From Caenorhabditis remanei (Eukaryota; Nematoda; Chromadorea; Rhabditida; Rhabditidae), in contig NC_071332.1 of assembly GCF_010183535.1 (NCBI RefSeq), positions 7,254,001 to 7,318,000 on the forward strand: a stretch of DNA of 64,000 nucleotides, written 5' to 3'. Below, one piece after another: positions 24,954 to 36,305 of the stretch; positions within the stretch are counted from its first letter, which is position 1; every line of letters starts with the position of its first letter. The position numbers and the translations under genes were made by a program. Under the pieces are notes generated by a model. It did not search any database and was not told the origin of the DNA. It was given only the letters and a program-made list of their open reading frames with translations.

Positions 24954-26540
24954 TCATATATACCCAACACTATCAAATGATTCCTCGTTTCCAAATGAGC
25001 ACTTTTTATGAATTCTGACATCAGATACCCGACTTTGTTTGAATCGACGAATTGAAACGGTGCATAGTATGGTCATCAGAAACTTTTTGTAGGGTTTAAT
25101 AAAGATGAAACTGAAATGTTTGGAATTAGTTTGGAAAGTTTGCCTACGTGACGAACCTTAAAAGAACACTCAATGCGGGGTAGATGGCTACTACGAAAGT
25201 GACAAAATGCTTGATTAGCTCGGCAAAAGTATCTGATTCATAACTCATCGCAAATGAGAATATTACAAGAAGCAATGGAACAGAAAGGACAGCAGCGGGA
25301 ACAAGATTCTGGAAATTCAAAAAGATGTTTTTGAACCACTCACAAACTTACTTGAACCAAAACTAATAGCGTAAGCTGCTTGTGATTCTGATAACTTTTG
25401 AAAGACATATTCTTCTTTCGAGTTGCGATTGCTCTCCAAACTAATCGAGATGCGAATAGATTCATGACATAAATTATTGCAAGTCCCGCAAAAACTGAAG
25501 AAATGAGTGGAAGAACTTGTGGTTTCCAGATGTCTACGTAAAAGAATACTGTATCTGGTTCGAATGCATAAACTCCTAATGCATGTGTCATATTTTCAGC
25601 TGCTACAACATGAAGGAACTCCTGAAATTTAGTGGTGATGTTATTAATGTTTCACTTTTTGTAATTATGAATACATTCTATGCTTTTTGTTACAAAAATC
25701 ACATTTTTGTTTCATTAGAGTAATCATATAGTGATTAAAAAAAGGATAGAATCGATGTGTCATTCTGTGGGAGGTTAAATGAGTTATTACCAACAAAAAA
25801 AACAACAAAAATAAACTAATTTCCTCTCTCAGACTGAAATATACATTTCTGAGACCTCCCTGCTTTTGAATCCCACGGCTACAACGTATTGCTTACCTCA
25901 TTGGTGCTTCTAGCAAGCCAAAGTGCAATAACTATGACGCCAACAGTTGTACCATTCGCCAGAACGAGAAAGAGAGCACCCCTGAAATAACATTGATTCA
26001 TAAAATACTTGAAGACATATAACTATACCTCCAGGAATATATTCTTTTCAGAAAGTGATTCCATTGATAAAATATACAAACTCTAATGAAACAGCAGTCA
26101 TTGATAGATGTGAAAACTGTGATTGCAATTGCAATTGTGACAGATATCTTCAAATTGAATAGGTTGAATAGAGAAGGTCTGGATGTGTTACCGTAAGAAA
26201 CGCGTGTGTTTCACTGATTCCACCAATTGGACTTCGGACGGCAACTGCAGGTAAAGGACACAAAAGATCTGGAGTGACAAGTATGGCAGTCGAAAGATTG
26301 AATAATAAATCGCATATCTGAAAACAATATGTTCTGGAACAGAATTCTTCATAAGTCTCATACCGCCAACTTTAAAAGTACAAATTTATATAATTTCATA
26401 TCTGCCGTAGACCGTGTCATAATAGTAAAAATAAAGAATATACTGAATACATCGCTTATCAAAATGAGAATCGTGTAGAAAACGGCGTATGCCGGCTCTT
26501 CGAGCATTCCGTCTGAGCCAATTTCTTCGACTCGAGACAT
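24954..26540 (-). CDS. Seven-TM serpentine chemoreceptor (Str superfamily, SRH/SRI-like)
   Basis: 361 aa. Exons (complement) 26364-26540, 26192-26317, 26029-26147, 25897-25981, 25352-25621, 25157-25308 and 24954-25110. Seven hydrophobic helices: AVFYTILILISDVFSIFFIF; LLKLAICDLLFNLSTAILV; the region before NDCCFIRVC; GALFLVLANGTTVGVIVIAL; LPLISSVFAGLAIIYVM; NLVPAAVLSVPLLLVIF; FVTFVVAIYPALSVLLRSFIF. It ends with the P-Y-x-x motif (IKPYKKFL) and a basic tail, as in nematode chemoreceptors. Ligand unknown; expression in sensory neurons is inferred from the family. The exon 3 acceptor (TTGAAG) is non-consensus. It converges with the SPE-42-like gene, the stop codons being about 140 bp apart. Confidence 0.87.
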
Positions 26541-27544
26541 TTTTTTTCTGGAAACAACGATTGCGTGGGTATGTGTGAGAAAGCAGGTGAGTGATCGAGA
26601 TTCCGTAGACGACTTCCTAACGGAATTAGAGTCAGAATTGGGTTTTTTCGGTAGTTGGAAGAAAAAGTGTTTTTTTGGAATGAAGATAAAATAGAGGTTT
26701 ACTTAAGTGTATGAATGAAATGAGTAGAAAATTGAATGGATAGGAGACAGAGGATTAGTAAAAGAGGAGGAGTTACGTATTTCAAATAATTCCACGGAGC
26801 AGAGCAAAGGAGAATTCCGTCTTATAAAATTCAAGCTTCTATTATGAATGAGTTTTTTATTTGACAGAGATCAAAGCTTCAAAAAAAAGAAAACACAATG
26901 GACCAGTCGGATCAAATAGTTAAACTTTAGATGCTATTTTCTCACGGATAAATCGTAGAAATTAGTTTCGATTCATGAAAAAGTCTTTCTTTGAAAACAA
27001 AAAAGGAAGTAATCTTTGTTGATTTTTGCTTTTGAAAGAAGATTTTTGTGTCTGGAAATTCTCTAACAAAGTGTAAAGAGTAAGGTATTCATATTCATTC
27101 TCTGTTACGTATACATATCAGAAAAATTTCTTTAGTATCTAGAATAATGAAGACATTTTGAGAACTTTATCAAATATCGAAGATGTAAAGCATGATTTTC
27201 ATAAATCTGGGCTGAGAAAAAAGGTGCTGCTAATGAGATTCCTTATTTACTCGAAAAGTTCATGAAAAATAGTAAAGTCTTGTTTTCTGAGAACTGATTT
27301 CGTTTATTCATTAGCAGAGGAAAAACGCTAGAATACAGCTACGGAACCGAATAACCCATGTTGAACAATACAATTTCCTAATACCTCATAGACTGCAATA
27401 TTTTGAGTATCCAAAACTCATGACCAATTATTCATCCCTCTGTTTTGATGAGAGAAAAAATAGTCTGGGTGCTTCAATTTTCACTACCAAGCGAGAGACA
27501 TATTCGATGTGAAGAGATAAAAAACATCTGAAAAACTGATTGAC

Positions 27545-27553
27545 TATAAATAG
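27545..27553 (+). promoter_or_regulatory. Orphan TATA box followed by a donor-like site
   Basis: TATAAATAG is followed about 70 nt later by TTCAG/GTAAAT, an arrangement like a core promoter with a short noncoding first exon. No open frame follows closely. It could be a distal first exon for the small gene at 29286, or chance. Confidence 0.25.
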
Positions 27554-27973
27554 AGACCGCAACATTTTTTTCAAACTCACTTTTTCATAAAAATTTCCAT
27601 CCTGACCTGTTCTTCAGGTAAATAAAAGTACATTCCCAATTTTTTTTCCGAAAATATTCACTCTCTCCGAAGTTACAGGACCTTTTAGTCAGCCATGGTT
27701 TCTACTGAATTCTCTTGGGCAATTCTTTCGTTTTCTTGACCACGCAAAAAATATTTTCTGTTTTCACGTTCAATCCGTCACATTTTTGCAAAAATTGGGA
27801 AAGTCCGAACCAGAAACTCTTTGATTAAAACACCCTCGTGTTACCCACTGAACCAAACAAGCACAAATGTGACGCGGATAATAGGAAAATATATTATTGA
27901 CGTGATTTTTTGAAATTCAAGAGAATTTTTTGAAAGATTTTTAGCATATTTCGAGATAAAACATCAAATATCT

Positions 27974-28376
27974 AAAATTCGACAGCACGAAATTTTTTGT
28001 TTCCAAGTGCATCTAGTTCGAAATTTTGCGTAGATTCTGAATCCGTCAAAAAACGATGCGTGTTTGACCTCCTTTAACCTGTACTGTCGGGAAAACTGAT
28101 TTTCTTTCTGAGTCTGTTGTCTTCCGACACAGAGGAAACTACATTTTACGAATCAATGAGATTCAAAATTTTGTGCTCAGATACCTGAAGAGATGTCCAA
28201 AAAGAATATGCCAGAAAATATATATGTTATCACAGAAAGTTTTTTGATGTGATGCCTCGCAGTTCAGGTGTCTCTCAAAAAAATTCGACAGCACGAAAAT
28301 CGAATTTTCTTTCAAAACCTATTCGAGTATGTCCAGAACTATTAGAAACTGTCAAAAAATGATGCGTGTTCGACCT
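27974..28376. repeat. Direct repeat pair, about 307 bp apart
   Basis: AAATTCGACAGCACGAAA occurs at ~27974 and ~28281. GTCAAAAAA(C/T)GATGCGTGTT(T/C)GACCT occurs at ~28044 and ~28351. Both pairs keep nearly the same spacing, so a block of about 100 bp is duplicated. It looks like part of a dispersed noncoding repeat. Confidence 0.75.
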
Positions 28377-29285
28377 AGAACATCCTAAACGTGACATTTT
28401 TCTGAAAAAAGCAAAACGTTTTTTCAGTTTTCTGAGAAAACTAAAAATTTGGGTGAAACGAAAGTGTGTTCATTGAATTCTACGTACTCGATTACATAGA
28501 GGTAAAAAGTTTTCATTCTGCTTTAGCGTTCTTGGCTCGCAGGACAGTCCGTCAAACATTTCAATAAGCTCCTCATGACGGCCCAAGAGAAGAAAATGAA
28601 TAACTCCGCCCACGTTCATTGCGGTCCCTAACTATAAAGCTTACATTTGAATGAGGAAGCGTTCTGCATCACAAACATCTAACTCAATAACTATTCATTT
28701 TCAGCTGTTTTTAATTATTTCAGAAATCAGAAAGGCAAAAGGCAAAGGTTAATTGATATTTAACATGCAAGTTATTTTTGAATTCAAAATGCATACATTT
28801 TGTGACACCACGTCATTCTTCACAGTACTTACTAGTGAGATTTATTGGGCAATTTTTTTTAAATCTTCCATCTACTTTCACCATACATCTAGCAAACCCT
28901 TTTAGCAGCTTCTTATCTGATATTTTTCAAAGTTGGTTGATTCCATAATCTGAATAGTATGCTTGTGTTTCTTGTAGACGTTACAGATAGTTCATCGATT
29001 CTTGAGCAACCTTTTCATAGAAAATCTATGACATTTATAGTAATTTTTGTTTCACAAAACCATCTGTTTCATTTTCAATTTATATTTCTAACATGAAGTT
29101 TAACTGATTTTTTACTCGCAATACTAGCTACTGATTTTTGAACACTTTGCACCAAACTGCATTCTGTGCGAGCATCAATTTTAGTTTTTTTTTCCAGCAC
29201 AAATCTGCACAATCCTCCCGATATTTCAAGCTCCCTCTCCCATATTATAAATCACTCAGAAAAAAATGCAGAAGGAAGCGAAACG

Positions 29286-29814
29286 ATGCGGCTGCAAAAG
29301 AGTTCAGAACTCTTCTTTTCACTTCTCTTTCTCCTTGGTTCGTTGAAGTCTGCCTACTGTAAAACCACTCTGCTCTAATAATGGTTTTACTTCGGAACCT
29401 GATTGTTTTTCTAATGATTGTCGTTAGAATGCTCACAGTACCATGCCCGGACTCATGCATTCGGGACTGCAGACGTCGGGGAGAAGTGAGTTCTTTCGTG
29501 TTATTTATTATAGTGTTTGCTCTGCAATTATAACCTTTAGTCATTTTCAATGTGCTGACCTTATTTGTCAAAGTTCAAAATATCGAAACATATATAAAAG
29601 AGTTGCGAAAACTAGCCCTGAACAAGGTCCAAGTTTAGCTCTAACCTGGATGTTCAAGTAATAAAAAAGATTTACAAAAAGTGAACTTTTATAGACTTGC
29701 CAGATATCCGACCATGATGCTCAAACATGTCGCTGCTATTGCTCCAAAAATGAACTCGCAGCCTTCGCCCTAGTCACGCACACCGATTGTCCCAAGTATT
29801 CCTCGTTCCAATAA
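29286..29814 (+). CDS. Small secreted 8-cysteine peptide, two possible signal-peptide exons
   Basis: Mature part: eight cysteines (PCPDSCIRDC, then TCQ, TCRCYC, DCP) in about 54 residues, split by an intron at 29486-29694. Two 5' ends work in frame. Model 1 (preferred): exons 29286-29358, 29439-29485 and 29695-29814, 79 aa, with a classic signal peptide (SELFFSLLFLLGSLKSAY) and a TATAAAT box 34-40 nt before the ATG. Model 2: exons 29381-29485 and 29695-29814, 74 aa, starting MVLLRNLIVFLMIVVRML inside the model 1 intron. Both deliver the same Cys-rich chain. I do not recognise the Cys pattern as a known family; small disulfide-rich secreted peptides in nematodes are often epidermal or intestinal effectors, but no function is claimed. 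Confidence 0.65.
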
Positions 29815-30077
29815 TATATATTCTTGATTGATTTTCTCTGAAATTATGCTTTCATAAATTCACAAATACTCCGCAAGTTATGAATAAATAGTTTTCTAGA
29901 AACTGGACTTCGAATGCGATAAAAATCAAATACGACCGGCTACTACTGTTTTTTGACCAGACATTACATCAAGTATTTCCGTCGGCATCGTTCGACGTCT
30001 GCGTCTATTTGGATCTCGATTCTTTTGTGAATTGTGTATACTTCGGGAGGGTCACCAATTGATTTTTATTTTTCTCA

Positions 30078-30798
30078 ATGATTTCAAAAGTCTCTGCTGT
30101 TCTATTCCTCTTCTCTTCACTCGTATTCGTAATTGCAGACGATGGACATAGCAGAGTGAAACGAATGAAACTTCTGACCGACACGGAGTACTTTATATTT
30201 TTTATCAGTTTATGCAAAGGTCTTTTTCAGTTATCGCACTAAACACACAGATGCTTTCTATTCTTCTATTTTTGCACCAGACAATGTTGAAAAATTGTTC
30301 ATTAGAGAAGCAAATGGTAAACTGATTATTAAAGAACAAGATGAAGCAATATACTTTGATGGGCAAAAATATTATTGGTATGGACTAATGTATTCATTCT
30401 GGAAAAGTGAGAGAACATGTCAATATCCAACAGGGCAAGATGCGGAGATGAAAAATGTTAGTGTTTATTGAAACTGAACTAATCAAAACTTTCAAAATTT
30501 CAGGTAAGATTCAGTGATGGTTCTTCTGTGAAATCCATAATGTTTGGTTGTTGGACTTGGCAGAGATGTTGTGGAACCGAATGCTGCTTTGAGACTGTGT
30601 TGTTCAGTGTCATGTGAGTTTTTTACTTTTTATCTGTGTTGAATTATCCAGATGAATCATTTCAGAGGTCTTATCTTCCTGATAGCAGGGATATATGCAG
30701 CACTCTATGCAGCCATCAAATATGTTCAGGAGGCACCACTGACAGAAGTTGGAATTCCGTTGAATGAGAGGAGGAATTTAGAAGCAGATGATGATTAG
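30078..30798 (+). CDS. CX-module protein, secreted/single-pass membrane
   Basis: 192 aa. Exons 30078-30187, 30231-30456, 30504-30613 and 30666-30798. A signal peptide (MISKVSAVLFLFSSLVFVIA) and a basic site (RVKRMK) precede a CX module (~75-140): KYYWYG, TCQYP, then GCWTWQRCCGTECC, giving the six conserved cysteines of this nematode-restricted domain. A TM helix follows (VIGLIFLIAGIYAALYAAI) and a short acidic tail (EADDD). The CX module has no assigned function. AATAAA at ~30849. It converges with the ET-module gene. Confidence 0.87.
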
Positions 30799-31170
30799 AA
30801 TTTTTTTTCAATGGGTTCGTAATATTTTTTAAACAGTTCCAATAATAATAATAAAAATATTGGCTACTTGGTGTTTCATTATCCTTTTTCATCCAATTTT
30901 CATAAAACTCCTTTCTAGACTAACGTATTCCAGAAATATTATAAATTAAAACATCTCACTGAAATAGATCAAAAGAGCATAACCTTCTATCGAAGAATCA
31001 AACTTCATACTGTAAACATTTTGCCCGTATCAAACTAAAATATAAATCATAATCAGAAGAATAGTTGGCAATTGACTTTTTCAGTCGTAAAAAAGTAATA
31101 AATATCATACATCACGACCGGATTGTGACCGTAAATAGCAAGTGGTTATGGTTGAACGGGAGAGCATTGG
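30799..31170. other. 3' region between convergent CX and ET genes
   Basis: Holds the CX-gene polyadenylation signal near 30849 and AT-rich sequence; nothing else seen. Confidence 0.6.
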
Positions 31171-31909
31171 TTAGAAAAAAACGAAAGTGGTGATAAGGAA
31201 AACTAGAGAAGGTATGAAAAGTGAAAGTTGGAAGGTTGAGTTACAAGTTTCAGTATTGCAGCAGCAGACATTGTAGATCTCGTCTCCTTCGGATCGTTCC
31301 GCACAACCGTTTCCCTTAAATTTCAGTTTTTGATGAAGGGTTGTAACATTTTAATCAAGTTGTAGTAGTTCAAAACTATAAAAAATAAAATTTCAAGATA
31401 TAAGGTTGTTATCAAAATGACACTGTCACTTTAGTTGTTCATTATTGAGAATAGTTTTTGAATAAAAGATCTCTCACCCTGCATTCCAGTCCAGCAAAAT
31501 GTGGCATCAGAGACACAGTGTCACATCCTTTCATAGTGATTTTTGTTACTTCTCCACCAGCAGCAACTGGAAATATTTATAATCATAATTTGAAGATCTT
31601 GAATTTGAATTAATAAAGCAACTTACTGAAATGACCGGTGATTTTTTGGCAATACTTGACATCTGGACCACATGGTTCGTGACGTTGACTCTCATGATAT
31701 TCTTCACCATATAATTGACCTGAACTACGAAATTTGATTTTTATTTATTTTAAATCAGTCAGTTTACCTTCAGTTTCCACGTAACAAACTAAAGGATTAT
31801 ACAATCTTTGTCTCGGTTTCTCGATAACATCAGTGGAGTTTTGTAATGGATTAGATGAAGAGAAAACGACGATTGGGAGTAAGAATAACGAGATGGAAAT
31901 AGTGGTCAT
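31171..31909 (-). CDS. ET-module / Ly6-like secreted protein, probable GPI anchor
   Basis: 155 aa. Exons (complement) 31768-31909, 31627-31719, 31478-31566 and 31171-31314. The signal peptide (MTTISISLFLLPIVVFSS) is followed by ten cysteines ending in CCCNTETCN, the hallmark end of ET-module/Ly6-type three-finger proteins (LVCYVE at the start). The C-terminus is a hydrophobic tail (FIPSLVFLITTFVFF) with no cytoplasmic residues, which suggests GPI anchoring. Exon 2 begins after TTCAG/GTC; the exon 4 acceptor (TTTAAG) is weak but keeps the frame. Function unknown; cell-surface location is inferred. Confidence 0.85.
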
Positions 31910-32483
31910 TACGGGGTGAGAAAAGAAGAAATAGAGTCGGTGGAGGCAATGAAAGGTTGTAAATTGATTTTTATGATAAAGCGTGGCTCTCTAGGAAGCA
32001 CATGATAAGCGTGGCAATTTTTAGAGAAAACGACACTTTCTGATCAGAATCAAGTATCAAGAAAATATCAAAGAAAAGAGAAGAGAAAAGAACCATCGGA
32101 TAAGGTAGGTCCGAAGTTAAAATGGTCGATCTTGGTTGTGTTCGGTAGGAAATCAGTCCTGGATTTCTTTTTCTTGAAATATCTGTTTTACGTTTCGAAA
32201 ACTTATTCGTCGGGATGCGACGGGGCGAAAAGTTGTTGGAGGACGGTGGGATGAGATTGGAATTTAATGAAAACGTATTTATTGAACATTTCTGGGAAAG
32301 AGCGAAATGCAGTTTCTGAAAGAGTACAAATTATTTATCAATATTTGTGTTTTTTTTCTGATAAAACTCAACTTTTCTCTAAACAAGATCTCTTGAAAAG
32401 GAGAGTTTCGCCGTTTTTCCTGAACCTAACAAAATGACGACTTCCCTATCATTCATTCGCTTATCTGAGAGGTTGATACATAA
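31910..32483. other. Intergenic, upstream of ET-module gene
   Basis: Promoter region of the ET-module gene; no gene or clear motif recognised. Confidence 0.5.
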
Positions 32484-33084
32484 GAACCTTTGGCTCTATT
32501 GGCAAAGAATGGTCCCAACCGCAAAGAACGGTCCCAACCGCAAAGAATGGTCCCAACCGCAAAGAATGGTCCCAAAATTTTGGGTGACCCAAATTTCCGA
32601 ATTACATGGTCCCTGCCGCAAAGAATGGTCCCAACCGCAAAGAATGGTCCCAAAATTTTGGGTGACACAAGTTTCCGAATTGAATGGTCCCAACCGCAAA
32701 GAATGGTCCCTCAAAATTGATACGAAAAACGTTTCACCATTCTCTTAGGCTTAGGTTTCTTAGAAATTGGGAAAAAATTGACAAATACGATTAATAATCG
32801 GTTTTGTCAATTTTTTCCCAATTTCTAAGAAACCTAAGCCTAAGAGAATGGTGAAACGTTTTTCGTATCAATTTTGAGGGACCATTCTTTGCGGTTGGGA
32901 CCATTCTTTGCGGTAGGGACCATTCAATTCGGAAACTTGTGTCACCCAAAATTTTGGGACCATTCTTTGCGGTTGGGACCATTCTTTGCGGTAGGGACCA
33001 TGTAATTCTTTGGGACCGTTCTTTTATTTTTTGGGACCGTTCTTTGCGGTTGGGACCATTCTTTGCCAATAGAGCCGAACCTTT
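32484..33084. mobile_element. Foldback (palindromic) element with 8-bp target-site duplication
   Basis: The element proper is 32492-33076 (585 bp), flanked on both sides by GAACCTTT. The terminal inverted repeat is GGCTCTATTGGCAAAGAA. The two arms (about 290 bp each) are near-perfect inverted copies around a short AT-rich loop at ~32784-32806. Each arm contains several copies of a 19-bp unit, GGTCCCAACCGCAAAGAAT, plus a longer repeat with CCCAAAATTTTGGGTGAC. It has no transposase. The 8-bp duplication points to mobilisation by a hAT-class transposase. Confidence 0.92.
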
Positions 33085-36000
33085 TGATCTCCAGCTTCTC
33101 TTTCCTACAATGATTGTTCTTATGCTTTTCGATACCATGGACGAAAGGAGTGATAAATGGTTTTTCCATTACTCATTTTTCCTGTCGACCGGCGGCTGTT
33201 GTTGTTTTTCTTCGAAAATGTTGTGTGTCCATCTTTCTCGTAACGGAAAAATAACATTTTTCTTTATTCTCTCAATTCCCAAAATATTTCATCTTTTAGT
33301 GAATGCAACATTGCATTTAGACGCAGACTGACAAACGGCGCCTGGCACCCTTTGAACCGTTCACCGACCCTTCGAATATTGGAGAATCGTCTATTTGTTT
33401 ATTTATTGAAACGAAGGAGCAAGTCAATGACACGTTACATCTGAAATAAAGTAAGATGAAACTTTTAGTTTAGACTGGAGGCGTAGGGTGAGATTTGGAT
33501 AGATTTATCTCGATATGCTGTTTAAGCTAAATGTTACGGCAATTTCTTTATTTGCACAATAAAATTCGGAACTTTTTTCCATTTGATGCCTGCAGAATTT
33601 TCTTGCTGACCTATCATATTTTCTATCTATTCACCGCCGCGTCTTCTTAACACATGCGACCGTTAACACACATAGAACCTCACTGGTCAACTGATGTGAC
33701 CGCGTTCATTTCAAAATTTATTAGTAGGTCTCTTCATTTTTCAAGCTTTCTCAGAACTCTTTTTTTGTGATTTTTTCTTTGCAAATGAGAGAAACCGCTC
33801 AAGGACTCTGTTCGATGCAACATAAATTTTCGGACTAGGAAAGAGTCACCATGGTTTTTTGATTCAGCCTCTTCGAGAAAAAAACTAAAAAAGTATTTTC
33901 TACGAGGAGCTTCTCAAGCTTCTTTAGTTTTTTTTTCATCCTGCTTTCATATAATGGTCTCGGATTCTTATTCTATTTCTGTCAATAAATATATAAACTG
34001 ATTCCAAAAACAATTCTCCCCAAATATCCCAATTTCTCACCCCCAAATAGTTTGAAAGGAGGGAGGCTTAACAGTACCATGTAATGACCGGTTAGAAGAT
34101 TTGTGAGCTTCCTGTTATGTAAGATGACCCCTAAAACAGTATTATATGAAAGGGTATTGTCAGACCAAAGAACAGAAATCTGTGCTGGACGAGCTCGATT
34201 GACCTTTGCATCGTGCACATCCCATGGTATGCATCTGGCGGCTAGAGAGTAGGTGGAAGAAGGAGAGCGCAGGTGTAATATCTGTCGTCATCTTTAGAAT
34301 AAAGCAAAAGAGAATATATGGCTCCTAAGTGACTAATGGTAATGTCATAAAACTGAGATAGATATGTCATAAAACTGAGATGAGATATGTAAGTATATCG
34401 TATTCAATCTCTTCTATATGTTTTCTTTACAAAAACCTTTCAGAGCTTACATTTTGTTAGATTTTACAGATCTCCTAACATATTGGCTTATAATTGGGTA
34501 ATAATGAGATAAAGGGTTCAAAATGGTTTATCACTTTTTTGTAGTCTTCCCACTCCTGCTATCTATATTGAACATGCATACAGTTTTTCGCCTTCAAACA
34601 ACATCCCATCCCTTTGAATGTTCTCTCCAAGCGGTGACCAGTTCAACAGCAGAAGACAAAAAACGAGACGCAGGCAACATGTTTACGTGACACGAAGCAT
34701 TGCTCACTCTAATATTTCGATCTGTTTTTTGATCAAGATGTGTCACTTTACACATGTCCTTTTTCATTTTTATGAGTGAGAAGCCCTGGCTGGCACTAGA
34801 ATACTCTAGAACCCCGTTGAAGAACCTACGAAACTCTCCAAAATCGTCTACCTAAATTTTCCAAAATGGTCATGATCTTAATTTCTGTACTATAGCACCC
34901 GTTGAAGATCCGATGAACTCTCTATAAGAACTGCAGGATCTTAACTTGTTTTAAACTGTGAAGAGCCTAATTCAAGACTACACACGATCCGTTTCTTGGA
35001 TAAGGTTTCTGCAACAAGAACTACTCATTGGGAATTGTTTTTCTTCTTATTTTTTCTATTTCCATGCCCATCACATCGTTTCCCCACTGTTCTATTTCTT
35101 CAAAGATTCCCCTAGTTATCGATTAATACATCATTCCGTGGGGGCGTGCATAACAAGCAGATCGACTGTCTTGTTGCTGGCTGCGCCCCTTTCGTCAAGG
35201 GGTATATGAAGGAGGTTCTGTCATGCTCGTCTCTACATTAGTTTGATGGTTGCTTCAACAAACAAGAAACCATTTCTTCTTTTTATTTTCCGTTTTTGCA
35301 AGATACTTTTTTTATTTCGCATCGGACTCGGAGAAGGTTTTGTTTCCAACAACATGAAAATTTGATTCTTTCTCTTCTCAGTGCATTGTAGGTGTAGATT
35401 TCTGCCCCACGGACGTTTCTAGATCTTATTTGTGAAAACCATTCTACATTTTCTCTGATAAATGAAAGCATCCATTCGAATAAGCTTTGTGTATTCGTGT
35501 ATCTCTTAATGTGTATCTCTTTTAGAAGTCTCTTTGTGTGCTTCCTCAAAAGAAAAAAAACATGCGGTGTATCTGACTGATAAAAAAGGACTGATGAAAT
35601 GGCTAAACTTTTGAAAATGAACGCGTCGCAGCCGCCTTGAATGTCCTCCCAAAAAACCGATTGGTGCCTTTTTCTCTCAAGCCCTATCTTCATTTTTTAA
35701 CTTTCGAATGATCTATCTCGTGAAAAATGTCTGATTTAGAGACAAAACAATTTTCCTCTCCTTCTCATTTGATCTGTTTGATCCTGGGAGCTCCGTAACT
35801 CACAAGGTTTTTTCCGATTTGGCACCCATTAGGATACCTAACTGGCAACAACTGCCCCGTCTGAATTAAAGTTTCATCGGTTCTTCCTCTTTGTTTTCAT
35901 TATATTCAGTCTGCATCTCATCTCGTTTTGAAATGTGAATGTTCTGAGTGAATACTCCACACGATCCTTTTCTTGCATAAAGTTTCTTTAATAAGAACTA

Positions 36001-36305
36001 CTCATCGTAAACTATTTTTCTTGGGTCTTAGGTTTTTGACTTTAACAATCGATAATAAAAAATCGTTTCTCGACTTAAAATACATTTATGTTCTTCTTTT
36101 ATCCTTCAATCAAGTGGCAGGCATGCCAATAAAACACAAGTCAGAGAAGCTCTAGTTTCTTTCAGTCCCTATAATATTCTACCTTTATCTTGTTGATTCT
36201 CGAGAATACCCAACATTTCCCAATTCCTGATAATATTCAATATAGAATTGTTTCAGAACTTCATTCAAACTTGAACCCTAGCTCAAATCGGACAACAAGA
36301 CAATC
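33085..36305. other. Intergenic region upstream of the Argonaute gene
   Basis: No supported gene. A short tandem duplication of ATGTCATAAAACTGAGAT is at ~34344-34385. A diverged repeat pair (ACACGATCC...CTTGGATAAGGTTTCT...AAGAACTACTCAT) is at ~34980-35045 and ~35960-36025. The minus-strand frame 35283-35693 lacks start context, splice partners or family similarity. Confidence 0.6.

Larger units (their letters stand above)
26541..29285. other. Intergenic region with TATA-like site and a repeat pair
   Basis: No supported gene. Contains the chemoreceptor promoter, the orphan TATA element at 27545, the direct repeat pair at 27974-28376 and, at 29246-29252, a TATAAAT box about 40 nt before the 8-Cys peptide start. 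Otherwise AT-rich with no exon-like open frames. Confidence 0.6.

Noticed and set aside
8868..29067. Isolated CTGTTTCA matches (e.g. ~8868, ~29060) as 21U-RNA promoter motifs
   Set aside because: Only a few 8-mers in AT-rich DNA with no clustering; expected by chance.
32434..33331. Several overlapping ORFs on both strands
   Set aside because: All are translations of the foldback element's 19-bp repeats.
35283..35693. 136-aa minus-strand ORF
   Set aside because: No family features, no signal peptide, no intron structure; likely chance.
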